56,860 bases of DNA from NCBI GenBank assembly GCA_017429945.1, contig JAFRNY010000090.1, forward strand, positions 1-56,860, written 5' to 3'. How positions within the stretch are numbered: the first letter of the stretch is position 1; every line of letters begins with the position of its first letter. The translations under genes were made by a program, and so were the position numbers. Below are positions 13,913 through 22,199 of the stretch, piece after piece. The notes beneath the pieces were generated by a model. It made no database searches. It saw nothing but the letters and a program-made list of their open reading frames with translations, and was not told the DNA's origin. The DNA is from Bacteroidaceae bacterium (GTDB taxonomy: Bacteria; Bacteroidota; Bacteroidia; Bacteroidales; Bacteroidaceae).

Positions 13913-15655
13913 ATGAAACATTCTTTAGCCTTAGCAAAAAGGAGTTGGCTTCTGCTCGTAGTTTTGTTCGTGCAGACGACCGTTGCTGCTGCTCCGAAAC
14001 TCTTCGGTGGCGGCAAGAGTGATTACCAGATTGTGCTGGCGGCCGGGGCCTCGGAGTCTGAACAGACGGCGGCACGCGAGCTGCAGGCTTACCTGCGGCA
14101 GATCAGTGGGGCAGAACTGCCTGTGGTGGAGGCCGTCAAAGCACACCTGCAACACGTTATCTATATAGGCTTCGACAGCCGCGTGAAAGCCGCTACTGGG
14201 GCCGCTGTGCCTGCGAGGGACGATGAGTCGTTCACCTATGAGACGCACTACGACAACCTCTATATCTACGGAGGCCGGCAGCGCGGCACTATGTACGGCG
14301 TCTTCACCTTCCTCGAGCGTGAGCTGGGTGTGCGCTGGTACACTGCAGACTGCACCGTGGTGCCAAAGCGTTCGACTTATAGGCTCACCGACCTGCACGT
14401 GCACGAGTCGCCTGCCATCCGCTACCGCTTTGCGCAGTACTTCGGCACTATGGACGATGCCTGGTGCGGCCACAACAAGAATAACACGCTATGGGGCGCG
14501 CGCCACACGGCCTACGGCGACATCGGAGCCTACTGGAACGCACACACCTGTGGGCAGTTTGTTCATCCTGAGGATTATTTCGAGAGCCATCCCGAGTACT
14601 TTGCCCTGCGCGACGGCAAGCGCATAGCCGACGGGCAGCTCTGCCTCACGAACCCCGACGTGCTGCGTATCTGCACCGAGCAGATGCTCAAGGCCATCAG
14701 CACCTATCCCGACTATTGGGTTTACAGCATGTCGCAGAACGACAACAAGCTCTACTGCCAGTGTGAGCAATGCACGGCTCTGGCCGAGCGCTATCAGGCC
14801 CAGTCGGGCGTCGTGCTATGGTTCGTGAATCAGGTGGCGGCAGCGGTCAAGGCGGTCTATCCCGACAAATACGTCGGCACCTTTGCTTATCAGTACACGC
14901 GTAAGGCCCCCGTGGGCATAGCGCCGGCCGACAACGTAGTCATTCGTCTCTGCAGCATAGAATGTTGCTTCGCCCATGCCCTCGACGAGTGTGAGCACAA
15001 TAAGGCCTTCATGGACGACCTGCGTGCCTGGCAGAAGCTGGCGCCGCGGCTTTATATCTGGGACTACGTGGTTGATTTCGCGCAGTACCACGCTCCATTC
15101 CCCAACCTGCAGGTGTTGGCACGTAATATTCAGATCTTCAGGGAGCACAACGCCATAGGCATTCAGGAGGAGGCGCAGTATCAGTCGCACGGAGGAGAGT
15201 TTGCCGAGCTCAAGGCATGGCTGCTGGCGCGCTTGCTGTGGAACCCCGACCAGCCCGTGCAGCCCCTGATCGAGGAGTTCGTGAGGGCTTACTACGGAGC
15301 AGCTGCCGATGCCGTGCTCAAGTATATTCAGATGTGCCGCGACCTCGTCACGCCACAGACCGTGCTCGGGATTTTCATCCGCCACAACCACGAGCTCTAC
15401 AACGATGATTTCACGGCAGCCGCGCGCCGTCTGCTCGACGATGCGCGTAAGCTTGTGGCGGGCGATTCAGCACTTGTGGCGCGCCTCGACCGTGTGCGCT
15501 TGCAGCCTATGTTCCTGCATGTTATGCGCTCGCCAGAGGCTGCCGCTGCCGATGGCACGCGAGACGAATATCTACGCTTGATACGCGAGAATAATTATCG
15601 GCCGCGTGAACACAGGGATGTCGAGGCTTTCATTAAAGAGTTGGAAGAGCGATAA
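13913..15655 (+). CDS. secreted DUF4838 protein (alpha-glucuronidase-like glycosidase relative)
   Basis: This 580-residue protein has a Sec signal peptide (to about residue 26). The N-terminal domain (about 35-150) resembles the GH67/GH20-type alpha/beta domain: SEQTAARELQAYLRQISGAELPVV, VIYIGFDS, GGRQRGTMYGVFTFLERELGVRWY. The following TIM-barrel-like DUF4838 domain contains HPEYFALRDGKR, YSMSQNDNKLYCQCEQC and GIQEEAQYQSHGGEFAELKAWLLARLLWNP. Proteins of this family occur in Bacteroidetes polysaccharide loci; the catalytic activity is not established. It is flanked by its own promoter and a terminator, with no SusC/SusD pair nearby. Confidence 0.82.
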   Translation: MKHSLALAKRSWLLLVVLFVQTTVAAAPKLFGGGKSDYQIVLAAGASESEQTAARELQAYLRQISGAELPVVEAVKAHLQHVIYIGFDSRVKAATGAAVPARDDESFTYETHYDNLYIYGGRQRGTMYGVFTFLERELGVRWYTADCTVVPKRSTYRLTDLHVHESPAIRYRFAQYFGTMDDAWCGHNKNNTLWGARHTAYGDIGAYWNAHTCGQFVHPEDYFESHPEYFALRDGKRIADGQLCLTNPDVLRICTEQMLKAISTYPDYWVYSMSQNDNKLYCQCEQCTALAERYQAQSGVVLWFVNQVAAAVKAVYPDKYVGTFAYQYTRKAPVGIAPADNVVIRLCSIECCFAHALDECEHNKAFMDDLRAWQKLAPRLYIWDYVVDFAQYHAPFPNLQVLARNIQIFREHNAIGIQEEAQYQSHGGEFAELKAWLLARLLWNPDQPVQPLIEEFVRAYYGAAADAVLKYIQMCRDLVTPQTVLGIFIRHNHELYNDDFTAAARRLLDDARKLVAGDSALVARLDRVRLQPMFLHVMRSPEAAAADGTRDEYLRLIRENNYRPREHRDVEAFIKELEER

Positions 15656-15664
15656 CAGCAGCAA

Positions 15665-15700
15665 AGCCCCATTGCCTCGCTCTGACAAGGCAATAGGGCT
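15665..15700. terminator. hairpin terminator between convergent genes
   Basis: AGCCCCATTGCCT (15665-15677) pairs with AGGCAATAGGGCT (15688-15700) with one mismatch. It lies between the DUF4838 stop and the regulator stop. No strong U-tract follows on either side. Confidence 0.6.
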
Positions 15701-15725
15701 GACGATGAACAGTTGCTCTTAAGTG

Positions 15726-16016
15726 TTATTTCACTCGCAGGTAGGTGCGCAGCGCTTTCACGTAGTTCTCGAAGGCGGTGTGGCCCTCGGCGGTGATGCG
15801 GCAGATGGTGCAGGGCTTCTTGCCCTTGAAAGTCTTCTCCACCTGGATATAGCCGGCTGTAGAGAGCTTGTCGATCTGCACGCTCAGGTTGCCTGCCGTG
15901 GCGCCTGTCTGCTCCTTGATATATGAGAACTCTGCTTCCTCCGAGGCAATGAGCAGCGACATCACTGCCAATCGCAGCTCGGAGTGGAGCAGCGGGTCTA
16001 ATGGTTTGAAGTTCAT
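15726..16016 (-). CDS. winged-helix transcriptional regulator (HTH_34/MarR-like)
   Basis: This 96-residue protein is a minimal winged helix: LHSELRLAVMSLLIASEEAEFSYIKEQTGATAGNLSVQIDKLSTAGYIQVEKTFKGKKPCTICRI. The recognition helix is near residues 40-55 and the wing near 60-72. Small proteins of this kind in Bacteroidetes regulate the membrane protein gene next to them. Its ATG overlaps the stop of that gene (ATGA at 16013-16016), so the two are translationally coupled. A perfect palindrome between the -33 and -7 elements of their shared promoter is its probable operator, suggesting self-regulation. Confidence 0.85.
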   Translation of the reverse strand: MNFKPLDPLLHSELRLAVMSLLIASEEAEFSYIKEQTGATAGNLSVQIDKLSTAGYIQVEKTFKGKKPCTICRITAEGHTAFENYVKALRTYLRVK

Positions 16017-16699
16017 AGGCTCTGACGTTTAAGCAAATAGCCGGGGAGGGCAAGGCCAAATAAGGCAAACAGCAGGAATGTGAGGCACGGCAGAATAGGA
16101 TGGAATAGGCCTGCCTCTGAAGGCGTTGTGCCTGCCAGACGGAAGAGTAAGACGCTGCCTATGCCTAACCACTCCCAAAGGAACGTCCCTATTCCTGCTA
16201 TGATGCCGAAGACCACCAGCCAGCGGCTGCGAAGGATGTGTCCGGTGATGGTCACTGTCATGCCCATGAGCGGCACGATGATGGGCGTTACTTTGATATA
16301 CAAATGTAGATAGACCTCTGGTTCGTAAAGTCTTGTAGCCACTGCGTTCCAGATGAGGCTGACGAGGAAGAAGACGAGGGTGAAGGCGGCAAAGGTCCAC
16401 CACGTCTTGCCCACTAATGAGCCGATGAGGCTCACGGGCACGTGCTCGCGTTCCTTATTCTTCTTCTGCGCCCAAATGATGACGAGCGGAAGCACAAACC
16501 ATAGCAGGTGGCCGAGTGAAGATTTTGTAAGGTAATTGGTGATGGCGATGATGATGGACATCGCCATCATGCTGAGGCCCGCTACGTAGAGCGCCTGTCC
16601 TGTCGTCTTCGATGCCGTCTTGCGGCTCTGTTCTATCTGCTCAGTGATGATTTCCAAGCTGCGTTCTGCAGTGAGTTCGTTGTTCTCGATTGTTTCCAT
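16013..16699 (-). CDS. polytopic membrane protein co-transcribed with a winged-helix regulator
   Basis: Start 16699 (METIENNEL) gives 228 residues. An N-terminal soluble helix (about 1-35, ERSLEIITEQIEQSRKT) is followed by about six hydrophobic segments. No known catalytic motif is seen. The upstream in-frame extension would place the start beyond the promoter and was rejected. Pairing with the following regulator gene (4-base overlap) is a common Bacteroidetes arrangement; the role is unknown. Confidence 0.7.
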   Translation of the reverse strand: METIENNELTAERSLEIITEQIEQSRKTASKTTGQALYVAGLSMMAMSIIIAITNYLTKSSLGHLLWFVLPLVIIWAQKKNKEREHVPVSLIGSLVGKTWWTFAAFTLVFFLVSLIWNAVATRLYEPEVYLHLYIKVTPIIVPLMGMTVTITGHILRSRWLVVFGIIAGIGTFLWEWLGIGSVLLFRLAGTTPSEAGLFHPILPCLTFLLFALFGLALPGYLLKRQSL

Positions 16700-16809
16700 G
16701 TCTTTGTCGTTGTTTGTTGGGAGATTGGGTTTAAAACTCTTGTTGCTTTTGTCCTCATCGCCCTCCTGCAGAAAGGGTGATGAGGACGGTTTGTGTTCGA
16801 ACGACGGTG

Positions 16810-16842
16810 CAAAGGTAATTAAGTTTATAATATAAACCAAAT
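16810..16842 (-). promoter_or_regulatory. promoter with palindromic operator between -33 and -7
   Basis: On the minus strand TTTG (16838-16841) and TACCTTTG (16810-16817) stand 20 bases apart, a close match to the Bacteroidetes promoter. The perfect 15-base palindrome GTTTATAATATAAAC (16823-16837) fills most of the spacer. A dimeric repressor bound there would block RNA polymerase; the winged-helix protein at 15726 is the obvious candidate. Confidence 0.7.
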
Positions 16843-16879
16843 TATTTTGCAAATATTTTCATTATGAGCAGCTTTTCCT

Positions 16880-18916
16880 CTATTTCTCCTTCAGTATTCC
16901 CGTTTCTGTGTCGGTGTGATTCATTGTACGTTCGATGTCGCGGTAGCGGCGACCGTGGTCCAGACGGATGGCGATTTTCAGGTTGATCATATTGCCATAG
17001 TCGCGCTGTCGTTGTGTGATTTCCTTATGGATGTAGCGGCTGAGGATCTCGGTCTTGTTGGTGACGGGGCGGCGGGCGAAGAGGTGTTGGGCGAAGACTG
17101 AGCAGGTGACGACGCGGCTGATGCGGTAGGACGCTGTAAGGTACCAGGCTGGTGCTCCGTAGCCGCGGTGCTCGCCCTCCATGAAATGCCATCCGTTGTC
17201 TGCATAGCCGCTCAATGTCCATCGGCCTAAATAAGCCTGCACGCTGGCACCGCCATTGAAGGCGGAGTAGGTGTGTGCGTAGTCCTCGCCACGGTTGTAG
17301 AAGCGGTAGAGGCCGCCGTAGATTGCTATGGAGAGCCGCTCGGGGATGACCTGCCACTGGTTGTAGCTCTGTACGTAGAAGAGGTTGCAGCGGTTGTCCG
17401 CGTTAGACTGCGACTGAAAGAAATGATCGCCCACGCGCGTGTATTTTTCCAGATTGCAGTTGGCGTGGAGGCGGGCATAGCCTTGCAGGTCGGCGGTCAG
17501 GCGAGGCGTGGTGTAGGTGAGATGCAGGTCGTGGCTGGTGACGCGGTTAGGGTGTAGGTCGGGGTTACCCACGAGCGTCTCCATGCGGTTCGTCTTGATG
17601 CTGACGTTGCTGACGAGGGCTATCTGCGAGACGTGCTGAGCGACCTCGAAGCCGTAGCGCAGGCGCAGACGGTCGGTGAGCGCATAGCCGACGTTGAACT
17701 TAGGACGAAAGAGCCAGAAATCATGACGAGTGCTGCCTTGGCTGTAGTGCCGCTGGCTGACGCCGAGGCCTGCCATATAGGTCAGCTTGCGTAGCTGTCC
17801 CTGCAGCTGTCCGAAGAGGTAGCTGCCCGCGGTGTGGAGGTCGTTGGTAGCTTGGGCGTCACCGGTGTAGGTATTATGGTTGTGGCTAGCGTTGAATTGA
17901 ATGCCCGCTGAGAGCGTGAAGGGCCGCAGGCGGTTCTCGTAGATGGCTTCGCTCCAGAGCGAGCGTGTCTGCCCCTGGGTGCTGTAGGCATAGCGTGCGC
18001 CTTCGTTGTTCTCTATGTCTCCCGACGACTTGATGTATGTGCCAACGAGGTTGGCTGTCAGCGACTGGTGGCGGCTGAAGTCCTGATGGTAGTAGAGGTC
18101 CATCGAGGGTGAGGAAGAGCTGGAGGACGTGTGATTGGTGAACACCTCGTCATCTACCGCCATCGTGCGTTTGGAGTGTGAGGGACGAAGATGGCTGTTG
18201 AGAGCGAGGCGCGCCTGCACGACGAAGTTGCTGTCGCAGAGGCTGTAGGTGAGCTGTCCCGTGTTGCCGAGGCTGCTGCTGCGCCCGTCCGTCAGGCGGC
18301 GGTGGATTTGTTCGGTAGCGCCCGACTCCAGCTGGTAGGTGGCGTGTTCGTCGTATTCCTCGGCCGTGAAGCGGTGGTAGTCAAGACCGTAAGTCAATGC
18401 TAACTCGCTGCGACCACGGTTCACGCGAGCGTACACCGTCTCATCGCCGATAGCTGTGGTCAGCGCGTTCGTCAGTGCCGTGCCGACGACATAGCCGCTG
18501 TCGGGCTTGCGCACCTTGATATTAATGACGTAAGCGATGCCCTCGCCGTAGCGCAGTCCAGGGTTGTCGATATACTCCACGCGCTGTACGCCACGCATAT
18601 CCAGCGCCAGCAGGTCTTCGCGTGTGGCCACGACGTCGTTGATGCGCACTTGCACGCTGCCGAGGTTGGTCAGTGCCGTGATGCTGCTCAGCGCCTCGTC
18701 CACGCGGATGCGCGGCAGCGCCAGCTTCGCCAGCAGCGAATAGCCATCAGTAGAGTTTTCCAGTTGTTGCCTTGTGGGATAGACCCACATCCCATCAGCT
18801 TTCTGCACCGTGCGTGCTGCCTTGACGGTCACTTCGCTCATCGTTGTGCTGGGCTCCTGAGCCATCGCTGCCGCAGAGCAGAAGGCTACGAATGTCGATA
18901 GAATCAGTCTTTTCAT
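16880..18916 (-). CDS. TonB-dependent receptor, outer-membrane beta-barrel (OMP_b-brl_3 type)
   Basis: Start 18916 (MKRLILSTFVAFCSAAAMAQ) gives 678 residues with a clean Sec signal and an AAAGGA just upstream. A short plug region (TTMSEVTVKAARTVQKADGMWVYP, then GSVQVRINDVVATREDLLALDMRGVQRVEYIDNPGLRYG) is followed by a 22-strand-type barrel ending in a long aromatic-rich tail. There is no N-terminal CarboxypepD_reg domain and no SusD partner, so it belongs to the single TonB receptor group. The ligand is unknown. The four direct repeats upstream of its promoter resemble OmpR-family binding sites. Confidence 0.85.
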   Translation of the reverse strand: MKRLILSTFVAFCSAAAMAQEPSTTMSEVTVKAARTVQKADGMWVYPTRQQLENSTDGYSLLAKLALPRIRVDEALSSITALTNLGSVQVRINDVVATREDLLALDMRGVQRVEYIDNPGLRYGEGIAYVINIKVRKPDSGYVVGTALTNALTTAIGDETVYARVNRGRSELALTYGLDYHRFTAEEYDEHATYQLESGATEQIHRRLTDGRSSSLGNTGQLTYSLCDSNFVVQARLALNSHLRPSHSKRTMAVDDEVFTNHTSSSSSSPSMDLYYHQDFSRHQSLTANLVGTYIKSSGDIENNEGARYAYSTQGQTRSLWSEAIYENRLRPFTLSAGIQFNASHNHNTYTGDAQATNDLHTAGSYLFGQLQGQLRKLTYMAGLGVSQRHYSQGSTRHDFWLFRPKFNVGYALTDRLRLRYGFEVAQHVSQIALVSNVSIKTNRMETLVGNPDLHPNRVTSHDLHLTYTTPRLTADLQGYARLHANCNLEKYTRVGDHFFQSQSNADNRCNLFYVQSYNQWQVIPERLSIAIYGGLYRFYNRGEDYAHTYSAFNGGASVQAYLGRWTLSGYADNGWHFMEGEHRGYGAPAWYLTASYRISRVVTCSVFAQHLFARRPVTNKTEILSRYIHKEITQRQRDYGNMINLKIAIRLDHGRRYRDIERTMNHTDTETGILKEK

Positions 18917-18940
18917 TGTGCGTCCTTTGTTTTTTTGCGG

Positions 18941-18948
18941 CAAAAGTA
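18941..18948 (-). promoter_or_regulatory. -7 promoter element of the TonB receptor gene
   Basis: The complement reads TACTTTTG followed by CCGC, 25 bases before the start codon at 18916. Confidence 0.6.
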
Positions 18949-18981
18949 CGCACTAATCGCCACTCGCTCCAAATCTCCACG

Positions 18982-19025
18982 CTGACATTTGTCTGACATC
19001 TGCCTGACAAGCGCCTGATAGGCTT
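18982..19025 (-). promoter_or_regulatory. 11-bp direct repeats (TGTCAG-N5), PhoB-box-like regulator site
   Basis: On the plus strand four 11-base units begin CTGACATTTGT, CTGACATCTGC, CTGACAAGCGC and CTGATAGGCTT. On the minus strand, toward the TonB gene, this reads as 7-mers (A/T)TGTCAG separated by 4 bases, the same spacing and nearly the same half-site as E. coli PhoB boxes (CTGTCAT-N4-CTGTCAT). The nearest unit ends 33 bases upstream of the -7 element, a normal place for an OmpR/PhoB-family activator. Confidence 0.6.
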
Positions 19026-19074
19026 GACAATCACCATTGCAATTGCCCGTCAACCATTGTTTTCCACCCCTTCC

Positions 19075-19160
19075 GCCATTTTATGCCGCCTGCCCCTCCC
19101 TCCGTTTATGCCTGCCCCTCTCGCCATTTATGCCCGCTATTCCCGCCGTTTATTCCCGCT
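19075..19160. repeat. C-rich imperfect tandem repeat outside the RAYT element
   Basis: Units like CGCCATTTATGCC / CTCCGTTTATGCC / CGCCGTTTATTCC recur with irregular spacing of about 20-26 bases. The block lies just beyond the left hairpin end of the transposase element. Confidence 0.5.
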
Positions 19161-19207
19161 GTTTTCACTTTTCCGTCCCGTCTTTTCTTCGCGGATTTTA
19201 TCCGCGA
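19161..19207. repeat. left REP-like end of the RAYT element
   Basis: The hairpin TCGCGGAT-TTT-ATCCGCGA (19189-19207) overlaps the transposase stop codon. Reading outward on the minus strand it is followed by AGAAAAGACGGGACGG. The right end has the same order in the opposite direction (hairpin 20271-20289, then AGAAAGGACGGGACGA), so the gene is bounded by inverted REP-like units. Confidence 0.7.
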
Positions 19208-20231
19208 TCCACCAGCATTCTCCCCATCTCATTCAGCGCCACAAAGCGATACCTTAGCGATGACACAGGAATAGGCGCATAGCTGAGATGCTTGGCCTCG
19301 GCCTTTCGCCGCAGCGTCTCCTCTACTGCCGCCTGAACGGCAGGCATAGTGAATGCCCCCTCGTGCGGTTCCATCAACAACAACCGCCCCTTGGAGCAGG
19401 CTTCAAAATACACCCCACCAGGCTTGTAGTAGCGCTCCTGGTCCGAGCCAGCGGCCGGGAAGCCATCGTTCAGCAGCACGACCAGCGGAAAGCCCTTCTC
19501 CCTGACTGTGCGTGCAATGAGCCGCTCGCCTTGGCTGATGGCTGCGGTGTAGGTGATAGCACCATTACTCGCTGCTGCCAACACCTCTTTCAAGCGGCTC
19601 TGCACCTGGTCTTCACTGGCACTGCGCGATATCTCCACAAGCTGCCGGTCGGGCCAATCCAGCAGGAAATGGTTGCCCAACGACGTAAACTCCAGTGCCA
19701 GGACCTCAGTCTGCCGATGCAGTCGGAAGAGGTCTGGTGTAGCTTGCGCTGCCAGGCTCGCTCTGCGTTGGCCTTCACATATTCAATCATGGCATGGAGT
19801 TGCCCTTTGTGGGTGAGCACTCTGTAATACGGAGGGCCGTCATACAGCGTTTCGGTGAAACCCAGCGTGCGTGCTTCTGCCTTGCATCCCTGCATATACC
19901 CGCGCAGCACCTCCTTGATGCTTCGTGGCATCGTGCGCGTCACGTGGAGCACGATGTGATGGTGGTCTGGCATCACCTTGTCAGCGAGGATCTTTATCTC
20001 TGGGCAGAACTGCAACATCCGCTGTTGCTGATGGATGAGTGCCCATCCGATAGACGTCTTTTCCACCTCAGCGTTAGTGCCATTGTGGGTAAGGGTGCCG
20101 AAGAGGGCACGGCGGCCGTTGGCGACCATGGTCACATGCACGATGCATGGGTTCCGCCACGTGCCCGGCTGCAGCCAGGTGAAGGGCTTTGTAGGGAGGG
20201 TAGAGGGGGTGGGGGAGTGAGTGATGGGCAT
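19198..20231 (-). pseudogene. REP-associated tyrosine transposase (RAYT), frameshifted
   Basis: The N-terminal frame (from 20231) is a Y1/HUH transposase of the IS200-like RAYT group: the HUH motif is in MPDHHHIVLHV and the catalytic Tyr region is in LHAMIEYVKANAERAWQRK. The matching C-terminal part lies in the -1 frame down to 19198 (ATPDLFRLHRQTEVLALEF, LGNHFLLDWPDRQLVEISRS), a Rossmann-like extension common in Bacteroidetes RAYTs. The break is at about 19741-19745: restoring one G (AAGCT to AAGGCT) rejoins QRK-ATPDLFR. No slippery heptamer is present, so this is a mutation, not programmed frameshifting. Inverted hairpin elements flank the gene. Confidence 0.8.
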
Positions 20232-20270
20232 GATGGAGGGGGGGAGTAGGGGAGGAGGGGATGAGGAGAT

Positions 20271-20313
20271 GCGGAAATATAATTTCCGCAGAAAGGACGG
20301 GACGAAAAGGCAC
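20271..20313. repeat. right REP-like end of the RAYT element
   Basis: The hairpin GCGGAAAT-ATA-ATTTCCGC (20271-20289) stands 40 bases upstream of the transposase start and is followed by AGAAAGGACGGGACGAAAAG. This tail is almost identical to the outward tail of the left end. Confidence 0.7.
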
Positions 20314-20436
20314 TATAAGCGGATGGGCAGGAGTCGGAAACGGGACTGACGGGAAACAGTAGACGGGACGAAAAGGCACTATAAGCGGATGGACAGGAGT
20401 CGGAAACGGAACGGACGGGAAACAGTAGACGGGACG
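20296..20436. repeat. 66-bp direct repeats beginning GACGGGACG
   Basis: Two nearly identical 66-base copies begin at 20296 and 20362, and a third start (GACGGGACG) is at 20428. They differ at about four positions. The GACGGGACG head is the same as in the tails of both RAYT ends, so the array seems to have grown from the right end of the element. It stops 15 bases before the menA stop codon. Confidence 0.85.
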
Positions 20437-20451
20437 GGCGGGAGTTAATGC

Positions 20452-21408
20452 CTATGCAACCAGCAGGGACAGGGATTCCAGGATGGCGTAGAGGAAGATG
20501 TTGGCGGCAGTCTGACCGAGGACGGCGTTTAGAGGGCGGCCGCTGTGCAGGCGCTTCATGCGCAGCCAGGTGAGAATATGGGGAATGAGGTATAGAAGAG
20601 GAAGGGGAGTAAAGGGCGAAAAATTAGGATTAGCATTCAAGGTTGAATAAAAGGCGGGGAGCAAGGGTAGCAGGACGGCAACGATGCCGAGGGCGAGGTA
20701 CAAATACTCGGCAAAGCGGCCTCCAAGCAGCACGACGATGGTGCGCTTGCCTGCGGTGAGGTCCTGCTCGCGGTCGCGGTAGTTATTGACGACGAGAAGG
20801 CAGTCGGTGGCCAGTCCCATGCCGATGGAGAGCAGGAGGACGGGCAGTGTGACCTCGCCCGCCTGAATGAAATACGTGGCGCAGACGGGTACGAGACCGA
20901 AGAACACAAGCACCAGCACATCGCCCAATCCGAGACCGGCCAACAACGTGGTATAGAGGAAACAAAAGACTACGCACGCCACACCGATAGCCACCAGCCA
21001 CCAGCCGCCCCACAGCACCAGAGGCAGCCCCGCGAGGCAGGCCAGGAAGGTGGTGATCGCTATGCCCCATTTCATTGCTTTCAGCGTGATCCAGCCTTCG
21101 CTGCAGGCGCGTGGCGGCCCGAGGCGTGTCTCGCGGTCATCGCGCCCTTTGCGGAAGTCGAAATAGTCGTTGACGAAGTTGGCATCGACCTGCATCAGCA
21201 GGGCAAAGAGCAGGCATAGCAGCGCTGGCGTCCAGCAAAACGTAGGGTGTGGTTCGCTCGAGCTTTGGCCCATGATTTTCAGATCGCTCCATGCGGCACT
21301 CAGCGCTATCATCACAGGTGCTGCTGCTCCCGTCAGTGTCTTAGGCCTTGCAGCCAGGAACCAAGCCTGCAGGCTGTTTGTCCGTACGGTTTTCAGAGTT
21401 TGATTCAT
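20452..21408 (-). CDS. menA: 1,4-dihydroxy-2-naphthoate polyprenyltransferase MenA
   Basis: The 318-residue UbiA-family enzyme attaches the polyprenyl tail to 1,4-dihydroxy-2-naphthoate in the inner membrane, making demethylmenaquinone. The Mg-prenyl-diphosphate motif NDYFDFRKGRDD (near residue 80) and the second motif NNYRDREQD (near 205) are intact, with eight to nine hydrophobic helices. WFLAARPKTL at the N-terminus is typical of MenA. Menaquinone feeds the fumarate reductase encoded at 41.6-45.6 kb. Other men genes are not in the window. It lies 6 bases downstream of a small membrane gene. Confidence 0.93.
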   Translation of the reverse strand: MNQTLKTVRTNSLQAWFLAARPKTLTGAAAPVMIALSAAWSDLKIMGQSSSEPHPTFCWTPALLCLLFALLMQVDANFVNDYFDFRKGRDDRETRLGPPRACSEGWITLKAMKWGIAITTFLACLAGLPLVLWGGWWLVAIGVACVVFCFLYTTLLAGLGLGDVLVLVFFGLVPVCATYFIQAGEVTLPVLLLSIGMGLATDCLLVVNNYRDREQDLTAGKRTIVVLLGGRFAEYLYLALGIVAVLLPLLPAFYSTLNANPNFSPFTPLPLLYLIPHILTWLRMKRLHSGRPLNAVLGQTAANIFLYAILESLSLLVA

Positions 21409-21414
21409 GGTCGT

Positions 21415-21561
21415 TCAGTTATCGGCCTTTTTATTGTTCTTTGCTTTCCGCTTTTTCAGTTCATACAATACAGAAAGCACACTTATGACGACGCCCACCA
21501 CGCCCACGAGGAGCGTGATGAGGTCGAAGTTTTCCTTGCAAAAGGTGATTATAGAATCCAT
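21415..21561 (-). CDS. small single-span membrane protein (48 aa)
   Basis: A 48-codon frame from ATG at 21561 to TGA at 21415 encodes MDSIITFCKENFDL, a hydrophobic span (LITLLVGVVGVVISVLSVLY) and a lysine-rich tail. AGGAAAAAAGC is placed about 10 bases upstream as a ribosome binding site. It is 6 bases from menA, so likely co-transcribed. The positive tail suggests it stays cytoplasmic. No function is known; similar small proteins are easily missed by gene callers. Confidence 0.6.
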   Translation of the reverse strand: MDSIITFCKENFDLITLLVGVVGVVISVLSVLYELKKRKAKNNKKADN

Positions 21562-21611
21562 ATCAAATAGCTTTTTTCCTGTGAAAAGGAGGTTTATGAA
21601 GGCTGTGGCGG

Positions 21612-22181
21612 CTATTGTATATCGCTGCGCAGGTCGTCGATCATGCGCTGCTGCTTTTTGTAGATGATGACTCCGAGGCAGGCGCCGATGATGATGCCGA
21701 AGCCGATTCCGTAGAGGATGTATTGCCCTTCTGTCTCAAGCTCAAATCGGTGCTGGACAACGTAGATGAAGGCAATCAGCCAAACGATGAGTATGGGTAT
21801 ACCAATGCGTATCCAGCGGGCACCTTGCCGTTTCAGGCGGATAGCCTTTTCGTTGATTTCATGAATGCTGTAGCGGTTGAGGTCGCTGGCACTGATATGC
21901 TCCATGAAAGCCTCGTGGTAGACCAGCGACAAGGCAAGCATAGCCACTGTGGCGAGGGCAAACCACATGGGCAATCCTACGCCTTCCACCAGCAGCCACG
22001 GGATGAATAACATACAAAATATCATATAGACTCGCTTAATCTTACGATTGAGGCTGAGGCGGTTGAGCTTTGTCTCTATGGCCTTGTGCATCAGCTGTTC
22101 GTTGACAACTTCCTGATGGTTGAGTTTCTCTTTGAGGAGCTCCATTTGCTGGCGCATCTCCTGTAATTCATTATCTGTCAT
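21612..22181 (-). CDS. membrane protein downstream of a sigma factor gene
   Basis: The 189-residue protein starts with a coiled-coil segment (about 1-45, MRQQMELLKEKLNHQEVVNEQLM) and has four hydrophobic segments in two pairs (about 50-85 and 120-175). A charged tail (KKQQRMIDDLRSD) ends it. It follows the sigma factor gene by 18 bases on the same strand, and so may regulate that sigma factor at the membrane, although no anti-sigma signature is present. Confidence 0.65.
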   Translation of the reverse strand: MTDNELQEMRQQMELLKEKLNHQEVVNEQLMHKAIETKLNRLSLNRKIKRVYMIFCMLFIPWLLVEGVGLPMWFALATVAMLALSLVYHEAFMEHISASDLNRYSIHEINEKAIRLKRQGARWIRIGIPILIVWLIAFIYVVQHRFELETEGQYILYGIGFGIIIGACLGVIIYKKQQRMIDDLRSDIQ

Positions 22182-22199
22182 AGTGGTGTAGTTTTTTTG

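Noticed and set aside
19198-20231. Programmed -1 frameshifting in the RAYT gene
   Set aside because: No slippery heptamer or downstream pseudoknot is seen at the frame change; a one-base deletion explains the join exactly.
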